DNA of 64,000 nucleotides from Micromonospora wenchangensis (GCF_002210435.1 NZ_MZMV01000002.1:166370-230369); one strand, 5' to 3'. Shown: positions 50,546 through 59,605, counted from the stretch's first letter. The notes: a model not told the origin generated them from the letters alone. A program made the numbers and translations.

Positions 50546-51511
50546 TCAGGGGTGGGGGTGGACGGGGTAGCGGGCGCTTTCCAGGGTCCAGTCGATGGTG
50601 CCCCGGACGGCGTTCGCGATGCCGTCGAGGTGGGCGGCGACGGCGTCGTCCAACGCCGGGCCGAACGACGGGACGGCCCCGCACTGCACCTGGAACCGGG
50701 TCATCGTGTCCCGCCAGCGGTCGGCGACCAGCTCGGCGGCCCGCTCCACCGGCACGTTCCGCTCGTCGGCGAGCGCCAGCACCAGGTTGTGCCCGCCGGA
50801 GGTGGTCCGGTCCCGTTCCATCGAGGCGAGGTCGTTGTACCAGGAGAGCAGGTCGTTGCCGAGTTCACCGATCCGGCGCAGCAGCGGATGGTGGTAGACC
50901 GCGTCCGGTAGCGCCCGGCCCCCGACGAACTCGATCAGCGGGTACGACACGTACGCCGCCGAGGTGGCCCGGCGCAGCGCCACGTACTCGGCCACGCCGG
51001 GTGTCCGGCCGCTCTCCTTCGCCACCGCCTCCCGCCAGTTGCCGTCCAGGTGGTCGCCGACCGCGTCGGCGAACCGCAGCCGCCAGCGGGCCGGCATCCG
51101 GCGGCGGGGCATCCGCCACGCCTCGACCAGCAGCCGGCGCAGCGGCCCCCCGAATCCCGGGTGCCGCCGTCGGGGCCCGTCGTGCAGCAGGGTCAACGTC
51201 CCGCGGCGCAGCGCCCGGATCTGCTCCGAGGGCAGCCGGTCCGGCCCGTCGCAGGCGTCGTCGACCAGGAAGAACCAGGTGAACAGGGCCGACACGGTAC
51301 GCAGGTCCGGCTCGCTGGCGTCCGGGTAGAGGCGGCCTGCGTACCTGGCGAAGCCGGCCCGGTCGAGCCGGTGCAGCGCCTCGGCACCCAACGGCAGACC
51401 CAGCCGGGGCAGCAGCTCCAGCAACCACTCCTGCACCCCGTCGGCGTACGGGGAGAGCCGGGACGGGATCGGACACGCCGACCGTAACGACCAGAGGATC
51501 TCGTCGACCAT
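50546..51511 (-). CDS. Class I terpene synthase (cyclase)
   Basis: A 321-residue protein of the bacterial sesquiterpene cyclase size class. The first metal motif is FFLVDDACDG with Asp84, Asp85 and Asp88. The second (NSE) is NDLLSWYNDLASMERD starting at Asn219; its ninth position is Asp and the preceding residue is Asn, where most bacterial enzymes have Glu after Lys or Arg. The terminal Arg-Tyr pair (LESARYPV) is present. It should cyclise farnesyl or another prenyl diphosphate; the product is unknown. The ATG at 51511 follows GGGGGAGA; longer starts would overlap the divergent mqnM. No cytochrome P450 or other terpene-tailoring gene is adjacent. Confidence 0.88.
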   Translation of the reverse strand: MVDEILWSLRSACPIPSRLSPYADGVQEWLLELLPRLGLPLGAEALHRLDRAGFARYAGRLYPDASEPDLRTVSALFTWFFLVDDACDGPDRLPSEQIRALRRGTLTLLHDGPRRRHPGFGGPLRRLLVEAWRMPRRRMPARWRLRFADAVGDHLDGNWREAVAKESGRTPGVAEYVALRRATSAAYVSYPLIEFVGGRALPDAVYHHPLLRRIGELGNDLLSWYNDLASMERDRTTSGGHNLVLALADERNVPVERAAELVADRWRDTMTRFQVQCGAVPSFGPALDDAVAAHLDGIANAVRGTIDWTLESARYPVHPHP

Positions 51512-51714
51512 TACCGATGTCTCCCCCGTACCGTGTGGATCATCCGTGCGCAGCATCGCAGGTCCGGCGCTGACGTGCCGTCGGGGCCTGCCGCCGGAGG
51601 CCCCGGCCACCGGTACGGCGACGGTGGGTCGACCGGCCGGTCCCGCACCGTGCCGACGGGGGCGATTGCGGGGGCGGGCGTCGGCGGTCGGCGTACACCA
51701 GGCAGGCTGGGCGT

Positions 51715-52341
51715 ATGCGCGAACCATGGGTGGTGGGGGTTTCCGGGGCGTCCGGCACCCCCTACGCGGCGGCCGTCGTCCGGGGGCTGCTCGACGCCGG
51801 GCATCCGGTGGACCTGATCGTGTCCCGGGCCGCCCGGCTGACCGTCCTCGACGAGACCGGCCGGCCGTTCCGGGACGGCCACTGGGCCGAGGACCTCGCC
51901 GGCTGGCTGGGCCGGGACCTCACCGGCGACGACGTGCGGCACTGGCCGGCCGGCGACATCGCCGCCGGCCCGAGCAGCGGCTCCTACCGGGTACGCGGCA
52001 TGGCGGTCGTGCCGGCCAGCACGGCGGCCTGCGCCGGCATCGCCATCGGCCTGTCGAAGGACCTGCTGCAACGCGCCGCCGAGGTCAACCTCAAGGAACG
52101 ACGCCCGGTGGTGCTGGTGCCCCGGGAGACCCCGGTGACCCGCAGCCACCTGGAACACCTGATCGCGCTGCACGACGCCGGCGCGGTGGTGCTGCCGGCC
52201 AGCCCCGGCTTCTACGGCGCGGGGGCGTCCGCCACCGCACAGCAACTGGTCGACTTCGTCGCCGGCAAGGTGCTGGACGCCCTGGGCGTGCCGCACACCC
52301 TGTTCCGCCGCTGGTCGGGCGAGCTGGCCGCCGACCGCTGA
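51715..52341 (+). CDS. mqnM: UbiX-type flavin prenyltransferase (MqnM)
   Basis: A 208-residue flavoprotein that makes prenylated FMN, the cofactor of UbiD-type decarboxylases. It shows the UbiX motifs GVSGASGTPYA (near residue 8), VVPASTAACAGIAIGLSKDL (FMN binding) and NLKERRPVVLVPRETP with the conserved Arg and Glu. Its cofactor product should be used by the UbiD-type enzyme at 47.9 kb. It lies 203 bases from the divergent terpene cyclase start; both use prenyl phosphates but in different forms, so a metabolic link is not implied. The ATG is preceded by CAGGCTGGGCGT rather than a strong ribosome binding site. Confidence 0.93.
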   Translation: MREPWVVGVSGASGTPYAAAVVRGLLDAGHPVDLIVSRAARLTVLDETGRPFRDGHWAEDLAGWLGRDLTGDDVRHWPAGDIAAGPSSGSYRVRGMAVVPASTAACAGIAIGLSKDLLQRAAEVNLKERRPVVLVPRETPVTRSHLEHLIALHDAGAVVLPASPGFYGAGASATAQQLVDFVAGKVLDALGVPHTLFRRWSGELAADR

Positions 52342-52503
52342 CCCGCCCCCGACCGCCGGCCGGCCCCGGGATCAGCACACGCGGGTGGTTGCCGGCCGGC
52401 CCTGGCGCAGGACCCGGACGGCGAGCAGGTCGCGCCGCCCGGAGCCGTTCAAGCGGCGACGGGCCGGCCTCGTCGGCCGGCCCGCTCGTCCGTCTCGCAC
52501 CAT

Positions 52504-52770
52504 TCAGTACATCCCGGCATTGGCCGGACCCGGCCCGGTCGAGGCGGCCGGGCCCACGTTGCGTGGCTTGCCCATGTCGTCCGCCTCGTCCAACATGCCC
52601 TCCCCTTCCAGCAGGGCCCGCACCTCGGATTCCCGAAACCGGCGATGCCCGCCTGGAGTCCGGATGCTGCCTATCCGGCCGGCCGCCGCCCACCGCGTCA
52701 CAGTCTTCGGGTCCACCCGAAACAGTGCGGCGACCTCACCCGGTGTCAGCAGGCGATCTCCAGTGTCCAC
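52504..52770 (-). CDS. BldC-like MerR-type DNA-binding protein
   Basis: An 88-residue protein consisting of one MerR-like winged helix-turn-helix and a short tail. The core LLTPGEVAALFRVDPKTVTR, then GGHRRFRESEVRALLEGEG, is very close to streptomycete BldC, a developmental regulator that controls the onset of sporulation genes by binding direct repeats cooperatively. The GTG at 52770 is preceded by GAGGAGG and gives a protein of family length; the ATG at 52860 would add 30 unrelated residues. The C-terminal tail (MGKPRNVGPAASTGPG) differs from BldC. It is divergent from the Lrp/AsnC gene. Confidence 0.85.
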   Translation of the reverse strand: MDTGDRLLTPGEVAALFRVDPKTVTRWAAAGRIGSIRTPGGHRRFRESEVRALLEGEGMLDEADDMGKPRNVGPAASTGPGPANAGMY

Positions 52771-53038
52771 AGCCCCCTCCTCGCGTCGACGAAGCCCTCG
52801 GCTGAACACACTGCCCCCGGCCGGTGCGAGCCCAGAGCCGTCATGAGGGACGTATGGCAATTACAGCACCAGCGAACTGGCCTGTCCGCCAAACGCGAAA
52901 AACGCACGGAGTGGGAAGTTAGTAAATGGTACCGGCGCGGGACTCCCTTGACCGTCGGTCTGCGAACTGTCACCTGCTGTCAGATCCAACGGATGCCGGT
53001 CGCCGGACGTTACGCCCCAACGGATAGGCTCACCCTCC

Positions 53039-53497
53039 GTGGACGCGATCGACCGGAGCCTCGTCGAACTACTGCGGGGTAACGCCCGCCTGTCGTACGC
53101 CGAGCTGGCCCGGCAGGTCGGCCTCTCCGCGCCGGCCGTGCACGAACGGGTCGGCAAGCTGGAGTCCAGCGGCGTCATCCGGGCCTACCGAGCCGAGGTC
53201 GAGCCGGAGGCGATCGGCCTCGGCGTGACCGCGCTCATCGGCATCGTCGAGGACTCCGGCGGGGACACCGACGACGTGCTGGAGACGTTCCGGCAGATGC
53301 CCGAGATCGAATCCTGCTACTTCATGGCCGGAGTGGAATCCTTCCTGCTCAAGGCGCGGGTGGGCACCATCGCCGAGCTGGAACAGCTGATCGTGCGGCT
53401 GAGCCGTACCCCCGGGGTGGCCTCCACCCGCACCGGCATCGCCCTGTCGACCAAGTGGGAGAACCGGCCCCAGCCGATCGAGCCGCCGGCCTCCTGA
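53039..53497 (+). CDS. Lrp/AsnC-family transcriptional regulator
   Basis: A 152-residue regulator. The N-terminal helix-turn-helix (residues 1-55: DAIDRSLVELLRGNARLSYA, GLSAPAVHERVGKLESSGVI) and the C-terminal RAM amino-acid-sensing domain (residues about 65-140: VTALIGIVEDSGGDTDDVLE, CYFMAGVESFLLKARV) are complete. Lrp/AsnC proteins bind amino acids, often cysteine or related ligands when beside sulfur genes. It starts at a GTG only a few bases after the TAGGCT -10-like hexamer, and the cysteine desulfhydrase gene follows after 81 bases, which suggests control of that gene. The 268-base gap to the BldC-like gene contains an A-rich stretch at 52889-52930. Confidence 0.88.
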   Translation: MDAIDRSLVELLRGNARLSYAELARQVGLSAPAVHERVGKLESSGVIRAYRAEVEPEAIGLGVTALIGIVEDSGGDTDDVLETFRQMPEIESCYFMAGVESFLLKARVGTIAELEQLIVRLSRTPGVASTRTGIALSTKWENRPQPIEPPAS

Positions 53498-53578
53498 CCG
53501 AGGGGCTGGTGCGGCAGCGCCGGCAACGGCACCAGGCCGGCCCGAACCCGAGCCGACCTCGCTTGTACCGTTGCCGAC

Positions 53579-54670
53579 GTGACTCATCTCGACCGGTGCG
53601 ACGAGGCCAGCCGGGGGTGGGTGACCGAGGCGATCGCCGCCGTGGAGGCCGACGCCAACCGGTCCGCCGACACCCACCTGCTGCCGTTCCCGCTGCCCCG
53701 GCAGTGGGGGATCGACCTCTACCTCAAGGACGAGTCGGTGCACCCCACCGGCTCGCTCAAGCACCGGCTGGCCCGCTCGCTGTTCCTCTACGGGCTCTGC
53801 AACGGCTGGATCGGGCCGGCGACCACGGTGATCGAGGCGTCCTCCGGCTCGACGGCGGTCTCCGAGGCGTACTTCGCCCGGATGCTCGGGCTGCCGTTCG
53901 TCGCCGTGATGCCCGCTTCCACCTCACCCGAGAAGATCGCCCAGATCGAGTTCCACGGCGGGCGCTGCCACCTGGTCGACGACCCGGCCAAGGTGGTGGT
54001 CGAGGCGCGCTGGCTCGCCGAGGACAGCGGCGGGCACTTCATGGACCAGTTCACCTACGCCGAACGGGCCACCGACTGGCGGGGCAACAACAACATCGCC
54101 GAGTCGATCTACGCCCAGCTCTCCCTGGAACGGCACCCCGTGCCCGCCTGGATCGTGGTCGGCGCCGGCACCGGCGGCACCAGCGCCACCATCGGCCGGT
54201 ACGCCCGCTACCAGCGGCTGCCCACCAAACTCTGCGTGGTCGACCCGGAGAACTCGGCGTTCTACCCGGCGTGGCAGGCCGCCGACTGGTCGGTACGCAC
54301 CGGCCGGGGCTCCCGGATCGAGGGGATCGGCCGACCCACCGTCGAGGCGTCCTTCCTGCCCTCGGTGGTCGACCGGATGACCCAGGTGCCCGACGCCGCC
54401 TCGCTGGCCGCCATGCGGGCCGGCTCGGCGGTGCTCGGCCGGCGGGTCGGCGGCTCCACCGGCACCAACCTGTGGGGCGCGTTCGGGCTGATCGCCGAAC
54501 TGCTCGCTCAGGGGCGGCCCGGCTCGGTGGTGACGCTGATCTGCGACGCCGGCGACCGGTACGCCGACACCTACTACGACGACGACTGGGTGGCCGCGCA
54601 GGGCCTCGACCTCGCCCCGCACCTGGCCACCATCGACCGGTTCCTCAGCACCGGAAGCTGGCCGGGCTGA
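53579..54670 (+). CDS. cds1: PLP-dependent L-cysteine desulfhydrase, Cds1-like
   Basis: A 363-residue fold-type II PLP enzyme. The PLP lysine is Lys61 in [16 protein letters not shown], the Ser/Asn substrate loop is [17 protein letters not shown] and the phosphate-binding glycines are in [14 protein letters not shown]. Its close match over the whole length is to mycobacterial Cds1 (Rv3684 type), which degrades cysteine to pyruvate, ammonia and hydrogen sulfide, rather than to CysK or CysM. Motifs shared with Cds1 include [11 protein letters not shown] and [12 protein letters not shown]. The preceding Lrp/AsnC gene is probably its regulator. The start is a GTG. The stop is in the left arm of a 9-bp inverted repeat with the convergent gene. 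Confidence 0.9.
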   Translation: MTHLDRCDEASRGWVTEAIAAVEADANRSADTHLLPFPLPRQWGIDLYLKDESVHPTGSLKHRLARSLFLYGLCNGWIGPATTVIEASSGSTAVSEAYFARMLGLPFVAVMPASTSPEKIAQIEFHGGRCHLVDDPAKVVVEARWLAEDSGGHFMDQFTYAERATDWRGNNNIAESIYAQLSLERHPVPAWIVVGAGTGGTSATIGRYARYQRLPTKLCVVDPENSAFYPAWQAADWSVRTGRGSRIEGIGRPTVEASFLPSVVDRMTQVPDAASLAAMRAGSAVLGRRVGGSTGTNLWGAFGLIAELLAQGRPGSVVTLICDAGDRYADTYYDDDWVAAQGLDLAPHLATIDRFLSTGSWPG

Positions 54671-54743
54671 CCCCGGCGGGCACCGGGAGCCGGCCCGGTT
54701 GACACCCGGCGCGGCCGTGCCCGCCTGGTTCCCCGGTCAGCCC
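54664..54743. terminator. Long-loop inverted repeat over two convergent stops
   Basis: GGGCTGACC (54664-54672) and GGTCAGCCC (54735-54743) are perfect arms that contain the stop codons of the two convergent genes. The 62-base loop makes a simple hairpin less certain; it continues the pattern seen at other convergent junctions. Confidence 0.4.
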
Positions 54744-55357
54744 AGGTCGGCCCGGTCGGCCAGCCCGGGATAGTGCCGGACCAGCCCCTCGCCGTCCACC
54801 TCCAGCTCGGTGCGGAAGGTGTCGCTGGTGAACCCCACCCGCCCCGGCCCGAGCGCGGTGTAGACCTGCTCGCCGGCCACCACCTCCAGGCTGGGCACCA
54901 GCACCCACGCCACGGTGATCCGGTGCTCGGTGCTGGACGCGGCCCCCGCCAACCCCAGCCGACGGATCGGCAGGCTGTTGAACAGGGCCGAGCCGCCCAG
55001 GTCGACGTCGAGCGCCGCGTGCAGCCGGTCGGTGTCCTCGATGCCGGGCAACCCGGCCGGTGGCTGCCCGACCGCCCGCAGCGCCGCGTCGAGGTCACCC
55101 TGCTCGCCGGTGCGCACCCGCCATCCGTCCGCGCCGCGTTCCAGCCGTACGCTCCGCGACCAGCCGGCCCCCTCCACCTCCACGGCGAGCGAGGTGGTGG
55201 CCCCGTCCGAACCGGTCACCAGCCGGTAGCGGCAGGTGTAGGGGATCGGGTCGACGGCCAGTTGGGTCCCGTGCGCGGCGAATCCGGCCCCGTCGTCGAG
55301 GACGGCGTGCTCGGCCCCGGCGGTGTCGGTCCGGCTCCAGAAAAGTGACCTCGGCAT
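54737..55357 (-). CDS. Putative glycolipid-binding domain protein (DUF1089)
   Basis: A 206-residue soluble protein. The pattern LFWSRTDTAGAEHAVLDD at the start, YTCRYRLVTGSDGATTSLAV, VDLGGSALFNSLPIRRLGL and VAWVLVPSLEVVAGEQVYT matches the putative glycolipid-binding family (DUF1089), which forms a deep beta-barrel cavity. The ligand and role are unknown. It has no signal peptide, so it is cytosolic unless exported by another route. It is a single gene convergent with cds1 and followed upstream, on the same strand, by 129 bases to the helicase gene stop. Confidence 0.8.
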   Translation of the reverse strand: MPRSLFWSRTDTAGAEHAVLDDGAGFAAHGTQLAVDPIPYTCRYRLVTGSDGATTSLAVEVEGAGWSRSVRLERGADGWRVRTGEQGDLDAALRAVGQPPAGLPGIEDTDRLHAALDVDLGGSALFNSLPIRRLGLAGAASSTEHRITVAWVLVPSLEVVAGEQVYTALGPGRVGFTSDTFRTELEVDGEGLVRHYPGLADRADLG

Positions 55358-55486
55358 GGTCCGGACGTTACGCCAGCAGGGCGTCGACGGCAGCGCATGC
55401 GCGAACGCCGCCCCGGAGCAGGTGCTCCGGGGCGGCGTCGGAAAACCGCGGGGGACCGTGGCCGGGCCGGCCCGCTCCCGGTCCGA

Positions 55487-57487
55487 TCAGTGGGTACGCG
55501 CCGGCGGCCGGCCGCCGAAACCCCGCCGGTCGTCACGCGGCCGGTCGTCCCGGACCCGTCCCTCGGTGCGGAACCCGCCCCGACGGTCGGTGCCACGCGG
55601 GTCGCCGCCGCCGAACCGGCGCTCACCGGACCGCTGCTCGCCCCGGGCGTCCCGGTCGCCGAAGCGCGGCTCACTGCGCTCGCCGAAGCGCCGGTCGCCG
55701 TAACCCCGGTCGCCCCGGTCGCCGAAGCTCCGGTCGGTCCGGGGACGCTCGGTGTAGCCGCGCTCGCCGCTCGGCCGCTCGCGGTAACCCCCGCCGGTCC
55801 GCTCGCCGAAGCCCTGCCCGCCGCCGGTCCGCTCGCCGTAGCCGGGCCCGCCGGTGGGGCGGTCGCGGTAGCCCCGCTCGCCGCCGCTGCGGTCGCTGTG
55901 CTCGCGGTAGCCGCCGGTGCGCTCGCGGTAGCCCCGGTCGCCGCCCCCGGTCCGGTCGCCGTAGCCCCGGTCGCCGGTGGGGCGGTCGTCCCGGGCGGCG
56001 CGGTCACCGGACGGGCGGTCGCCGTAGCGGCGGTCCCCGGTCGGCCGGTCGCCGCCCTGGTCGCCGTAGCTCCGCTCCCGGGCCGGTCGCTCCGCGCCGT
56101 AGCTGCCGCGCGGCCGTTCCCCGCCGTAGCCGCTACGGCCGTCCCGACCGCCGTGACCCCGGTCGCCGTAGCCCCGAGCGTCCCGGTCGCCGAAGCGGCG
56201 CGGGCGGTCGCCGTGCCGGCGCGGCTCGGGCTCCTCGCGGACCGGGACACCGCTGGGCTCACGGGCACCGGTCAGCTCGGCGAGCACCGCGTCGCCGGCC
56301 CGCACCCGGGTCTCGGCCGGCTCCACGCCCGCCTTCTCCAGCATCGCCAGCGTGGTCCGCCGCTGCTTGGGCAGCACCAGCGTGGCCACCGCGCCCGACT
56401 CGCCGGCCCGCGCGGTACGCCCCGCCCGGTGCAGGTAGTCCTTCGGGTCCTTCGGCGGGTCGATGTGCAGCACCAGGGACACCCCGTCGACGTGGATGCC
56501 CCGGGCCGCCACGTCGGTGGCGACCAGCACGTCCATCCGTCCCTCACGGAACTCGGCGAGGGTCTTGGTACGCATCCGCTGGGTCTTGCCGCCGTGCAGC
56601 CCACCGGCCCGTACGCCCACCGCGCCGAGCTGTTCCACCAGCCGGTCGACACCGAGCTGGGTGCGGGCGAAGAGCATCGTCCGGCCGGACCGGGCCGCGA
56701 TCGACGCCGCCACGGCGAACTTGTCATGCGGCGGGATCAGCAGCAGGTGGTGGTCCATCGTGGACACCGAGGCGGTCGACGGCGCGGTGGAGTGCGTCAC
56801 CGGGTCGGTCATGAACCGCTTGACCAGGGCGTCGACGTCACCGTCCAGGGTGGCCGAGAACAGCAGCCGCTGGGCGTCCGCCGGGGTCTTGGCGAGCAGC
56901 TCGGTGACCTCGGGGAGGAACCCCATGTCGGCCATCTGGTCGGCCTCGTCGAGGACGGTCACCTCGACGTCGTCCAGGACGCAGACGCCCCGGTTGATCA
57001 GGTCGCCGAGCCGGCCCGGGGTGGCCACGACGATCTCGACGCCCCGCCGCAGCGCGTCGATCTGCCGGTCGTACGGCACGCCGCCGACGGCGGTCTTGAG
57101 GAAGATCCCGACGGCCTTGCCCAGCGGCAGCAGCGCGTCGTTGACCTGCATCGCCAGCTCACGGGTGGGGACGAGGACCAGGGCGCGCGGGTGCAGCGGC
57201 CGGGCCCGGTTGAGCTCGGCCAGCCGGGCGACGATCGGCAGGCCGAAGGCGAGGGTCTTGCCGGAGCCGGTCTGGCCCCGGCCGAGGACGTCCCGGCCGG
57301 CGAGGGCGTCGGGCAGGGTGGCCCGCTGGATCTCGAACGGGGTGGTGATGCCCTGACGGGCGAGGGCGTCGACGAGCTGCCGGGGCAGGCCCAGGTCGGC
57401 GAAGCCGACGGGGGTGACCGGGGTGACGTCGTCGGTCGGGAGGTCGTGGGCGGACGGACTGGTGCCGGGGGAAACGGAGGTGGTCAA
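55487..57487 (-). CDS. DEAD-box RNA helicase with long Arg/Gly-rich tail
   Basis: A 666-residue ATP-dependent RNA helicase. The core (residues about 20-375) has every motif: Q motif (FEIQRA), I (GQTGSGKT), Ia (PTRELA), Ib (TPGRL), II (DEAD), III (SAT), IV (TMLFART), V (ATDVAARGIH) and VI (HRAGRTARAGES). Residues about 420-666 are a disordered tail of DRGYGDR/RFGDR-like repeats, rich in Arg, Gly, Asp and Tyr, expected to bind RNA and to promote condensation. The start is a TTG preceded by GAAAGG at the usual distance; this gives the product MTTSVSPGTS. Longer starts at 57577 are less likely. It is a candidate cold-stress or ribosome-assembly helicase. Confidence 0.9.
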   Translation of the reverse strand: MTTSVSPGTSPSAHDLPTDDVTPVTPVGFADLGLPRQLVDALARQGITTPFEIQRATLPDALAGRDVLGRGQTGSGKTLAFGLPIVARLAELNRARPLHPRALVLVPTRELAMQVNDALLPLGKAVGIFLKTAVGGVPYDRQIDALRRGVEIVVATPGRLGDLINRGVCVLDDVEVTVLDEADQMADMGFLPEVTELLAKTPADAQRLLFSATLDGDVDALVKRFMTDPVTHSTAPSTASVSTMDHHLLLIPPHDKFAVAASIAARSGRTMLFARTQLGVDRLVEQLGAVGVRAGGLHGGKTQRMRTKTLAEFREGRMDVLVATDVAARGIHVDGVSLVLHIDPPKDPKDYLHRAGRTARAGESGAVATLVLPKQRRTTLAMLEKAGVEPAETRVRAGDAVLAELTGAREPSGVPVREEPEPRRHGDRPRRFGDRDARGYGDRGHGGRDGRSGYGGERPRGSYGAERPARERSYGDQGGDRPTGDRRYGDRPSGDRAARDDRPTGDRGYGDRTGGGDRGYRERTGGYREHSDRSGGERGYRDRPTGGPGYGERTGGGQGFGERTGGGYRERPSGERGYTERPRTDRSFGDRGDRGYGDRRFGERSEPRFGDRDARGEQRSGERRFGGGDPRGTDRRGGFRTEGRVRDDRPRDDRRGFGGRPPARTH

Positions 57488-57740
57488 GAAATGCCTTTCG
57501 AGCGGGGCGCATCTTCGCGATGGCCCGCCGCAGCATGGGAACGCCGCCGAATCGCCCGCAAGATCGCCCAGGGGCACGCCACGCGCGCCGGGTCAGTGAT
57601 CCCGACAAGTGTACGGCGCTCCGGCGACGTCGCCAGTGGGCTCCGAGCCGGTAGTGGGCGGACTCACCCGTTCCGGGCATCCCCACCTGCTCGGCGGCCC
57701 CCTCCACCGCATTGCGCCGTCGGGCCCCGGTCGGCCGGCC

Positions 57741-59528
57741 TCACTGGGACAGCATGCCGCCGACCAGCCCGTCCATCACGTCGTTGGCGAGCAGGACGAC
57801 CAGCACGCTGATCGCCACCAGCAGCCCCAGCGAGGCGGCGAGCACGATCACCACCCGGGTGGTCCGGGATCGCGGGGCCGGCGTGTCGGACCAGCCCTGG
57901 GCCAGGATGTGCCCGGTCAGCGAGCCGGAGTTCTCCACCGGGTTGGCGGCCGGGAAGGCGACCGTGGCGTGCCCCGGGCCGTCGGTGCCGCCGTAGCCGA
58001 CGCTGGCCAGGTCCGGGCCGCCCCGGTAGGGCGTACCGGAGGAGGAGCGGGTGCTGTCGCCTGCCGTACGACGCGGTGCGGACCCGGACGCCGGCCAGTG
58101 GGGAAGCGCGGGGGCCGGTACCACAGGCAGCGCCGAGGTCGCGCCGTCACCCACCGGGTCGGGCACGACCGGGGCCCGGAACGTCGGCATGGCCGTACCG
58201 GCTGCCGCACTGCCCGTTCCCGCGCTGCCGGCATCCGTTCGGCCGGTACCCGCCGTGGCGACAGGCGCGGAGGCCGGCGGGGTGAAGGCGGAGGTTGCCG
58301 GGGGCGCGGAGGTCGGCGGGGTGAAGGCGGAGGTTGCCGGGGGCGCGGAGGCCGGGGCGAAGGCGGAGGGTGCCGGAGGTGCGGAGGCCGGTGGGGTGGA
58401 GGCGGCGGGCGTCGCGGCTGGAGGTGCGGAGGCGGGCGGCCGGAAGACGGGGGAGGCCGGGGCCGGGGGCGCGGAAGCCGGGGGTGCCGAGGCCGGGAGG
58501 CTGGCGGCCGGGGGTGCCGAGGTGGGTGGGGCGACGGTGCCGCCGGTCGCGGGCACGGTGACGGAGGCGCTGGCCCGGAAGGTCGCTGGGGTGCCGGGCA
58601 CGGCCGGCGGCGGGGGGAACGGGGGTGCCGGCATCGGGCCGGGTGGCGGTGGGGGTGGGGGCACCGCCGGGCCCGGGGGCGGCAGCGGCGGCCCCGGTAC
58701 GGGTGGGACCGGTCCGGGTGGGACCGGAACAGGACCCGGCAGCGGCGGGACCGGTGCGGGGAACGGGCCGGGGGCCGGCGGCTCGGGAGTGACCGGCGTC
58801 GGGGCCGGGGCCGGCGCGGGCGTGGGGGCCGGCGACGGTTCGGGGGCGGGTTCCGGCTCCGGCGTCGGCGGGGTCGGGGGCTGGGCCGGCTCCGGGGGCT
58901 GCGCGGGCTCGGGTGGCTCCGGGTTGACCGGCGTCGACCGGTACACCCCGGGGGCCGCGTCCCCGGGCCGGGTGCCCGCGTCGGCCGCCGCGCCCTCCGC
59001 CTCGGCGGCGGAGACCCGGCTGAGCCCGGGGACGGAGACGCTGGCCCGTGCCGTGCCCCCGTCCGAGCCGTCGCGCTGCCCGGGAACGCTCGCCGTGCCG
59101 GCCTGGGCGGGGCTGCCGCCGACGGGATCGCCCTGGTCGGATGCCCGGGAGGTCGGGGCGGTGACCGGGCCGCCCGGGGTCGGGCCGCCGCCGGCGGAGC
59201 CGCCCGGCTCGGGTGTTCGGGAGGCCGGTACGGCCGGCTCGGCGGCGGGGGTGCCGGCCCGGTAGGTGGTCGCGGTCGCCGGCCCCGCCGGCAGGTCGTC
59301 ACCCTCGGGCGGGGCGGTCACGGTACGTACGCTGGCCGTGGCGCGGGCCGTGCCGTCGACGGTCGGGCCGGGCCAGGCCGGGGTGCTGGTGACCCGGTCG
59401 GGGCGGGGCGGGGCGTCGACGGGGTCCGGGGTGGCCCGCCCGGCGTCGTCGGCGCGGGCGGCGGGCCCGGCCGGATCGGGCACCGGTCCCTGGTCGACGT
59501 GCCCCACCGGAACCTCTTGCTCGCCCAT
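57741..59528 (-). CDS. Pro/Ala-rich protein with one C-terminal membrane helix
   Basis: A 595-residue protein of unknown function. Residues 1-560 are disordered and dominated by Pro, Ala, Ser, Thr and Gly, with poly-Pro stretches near residues 255-320. A 13-residue repeat (PPATSAFTP type) is present near residue 405. A single hydrophobic helix, VVIVLAASLGLLVAISVLVV, lies about 25 residues from the C-terminus, so the long tail should face the cytoplasm and the protein is effectively tail-anchored. The ATG at 59528 follows GGAGGGCG. It lies 132 bases downstream of the NlpC/P60 gene, separated from it by a strong terminator. I could not place it in a family. Confidence 0.7.
   Translation of the reverse strand: MGEQEVPVGHVDQGPVPDPAGPAARADDAGRATPDPVDAPPRPDRVTSTPAWPGPTVDGTARATASVRTVTAPPEGDDLPAGPATATTYRAGTPAAEPAVPASRTPEPGGSAGGGPTPGGPVTAPTSRASDQGDPVGGSPAQAGTASVPGQRDGSDGGTARASVSVPGLSRVSAAEAEGAAADAGTRPGDAAPGVYRSTPVNPEPPEPAQPPEPAQPPTPPTPEPEPAPEPSPAPTPAPAPAPTPVTPEPPAPGPFPAPVPPLPGPVPVPPGPVPPVPGPPLPPPGPAVPPPPPPPGPMPAPPFPPPPAVPGTPATFRASASVTVPATGGTVAPPTSAPPAASLPASAPPASAPPAPASPVFRPPASAPPAATPAASTPPASAPPAPSAFAPASAPPATSAFTPPTSAPPATSAFTPPASAPVATAGTGRTDAGSAGTGSAAAGTAMPTFRAPVVPDPVGDGATSALPVVPAPALPHWPASGSAPRRTAGDSTRSSSGTPYRGGPDLASVGYGGTDGPGHATVAFPAANPVENSGSLTGHILAQGWSDTPAPRSRTTRVVIVLAASLGLLVAISVLVVLLANDVMDGLVGGMLSQ
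58282..58359 (-). repeat. 39-bp tandem coding repeat, two copies
   Basis: Two consecutive 39-bp copies, almost identical, encode a 13-residue Pro/Ala/Ser unit in the Pro-rich membrane protein. More diverged copies flank them. Length variation between strains would be expected. Confidence 0.7.
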
Positions 59529-59605
59529 GATCGCCCTCCGCGCACCCTCGCACCCGCGTCCCGCGAACGGTGACCGGATGTGCCTCGTGTCACCGTGCCA
59601 CATCT

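Noticed and set aside
51512..51727. N-terminal extension of the terpene cyclase to 51727
   Set aside because: It would overlap the start of mqnM, is Arg/Pro-rich without pattern and ignores the good ribosome binding site before 51511.
57609..59573. Plus-strand 654-codon Gly/Arg-rich frame
   Set aside because: It is the antisense of the Pro-rich membrane protein gene; Pro-rich coding DNA reads as Gly/Arg-rich on the other strand.
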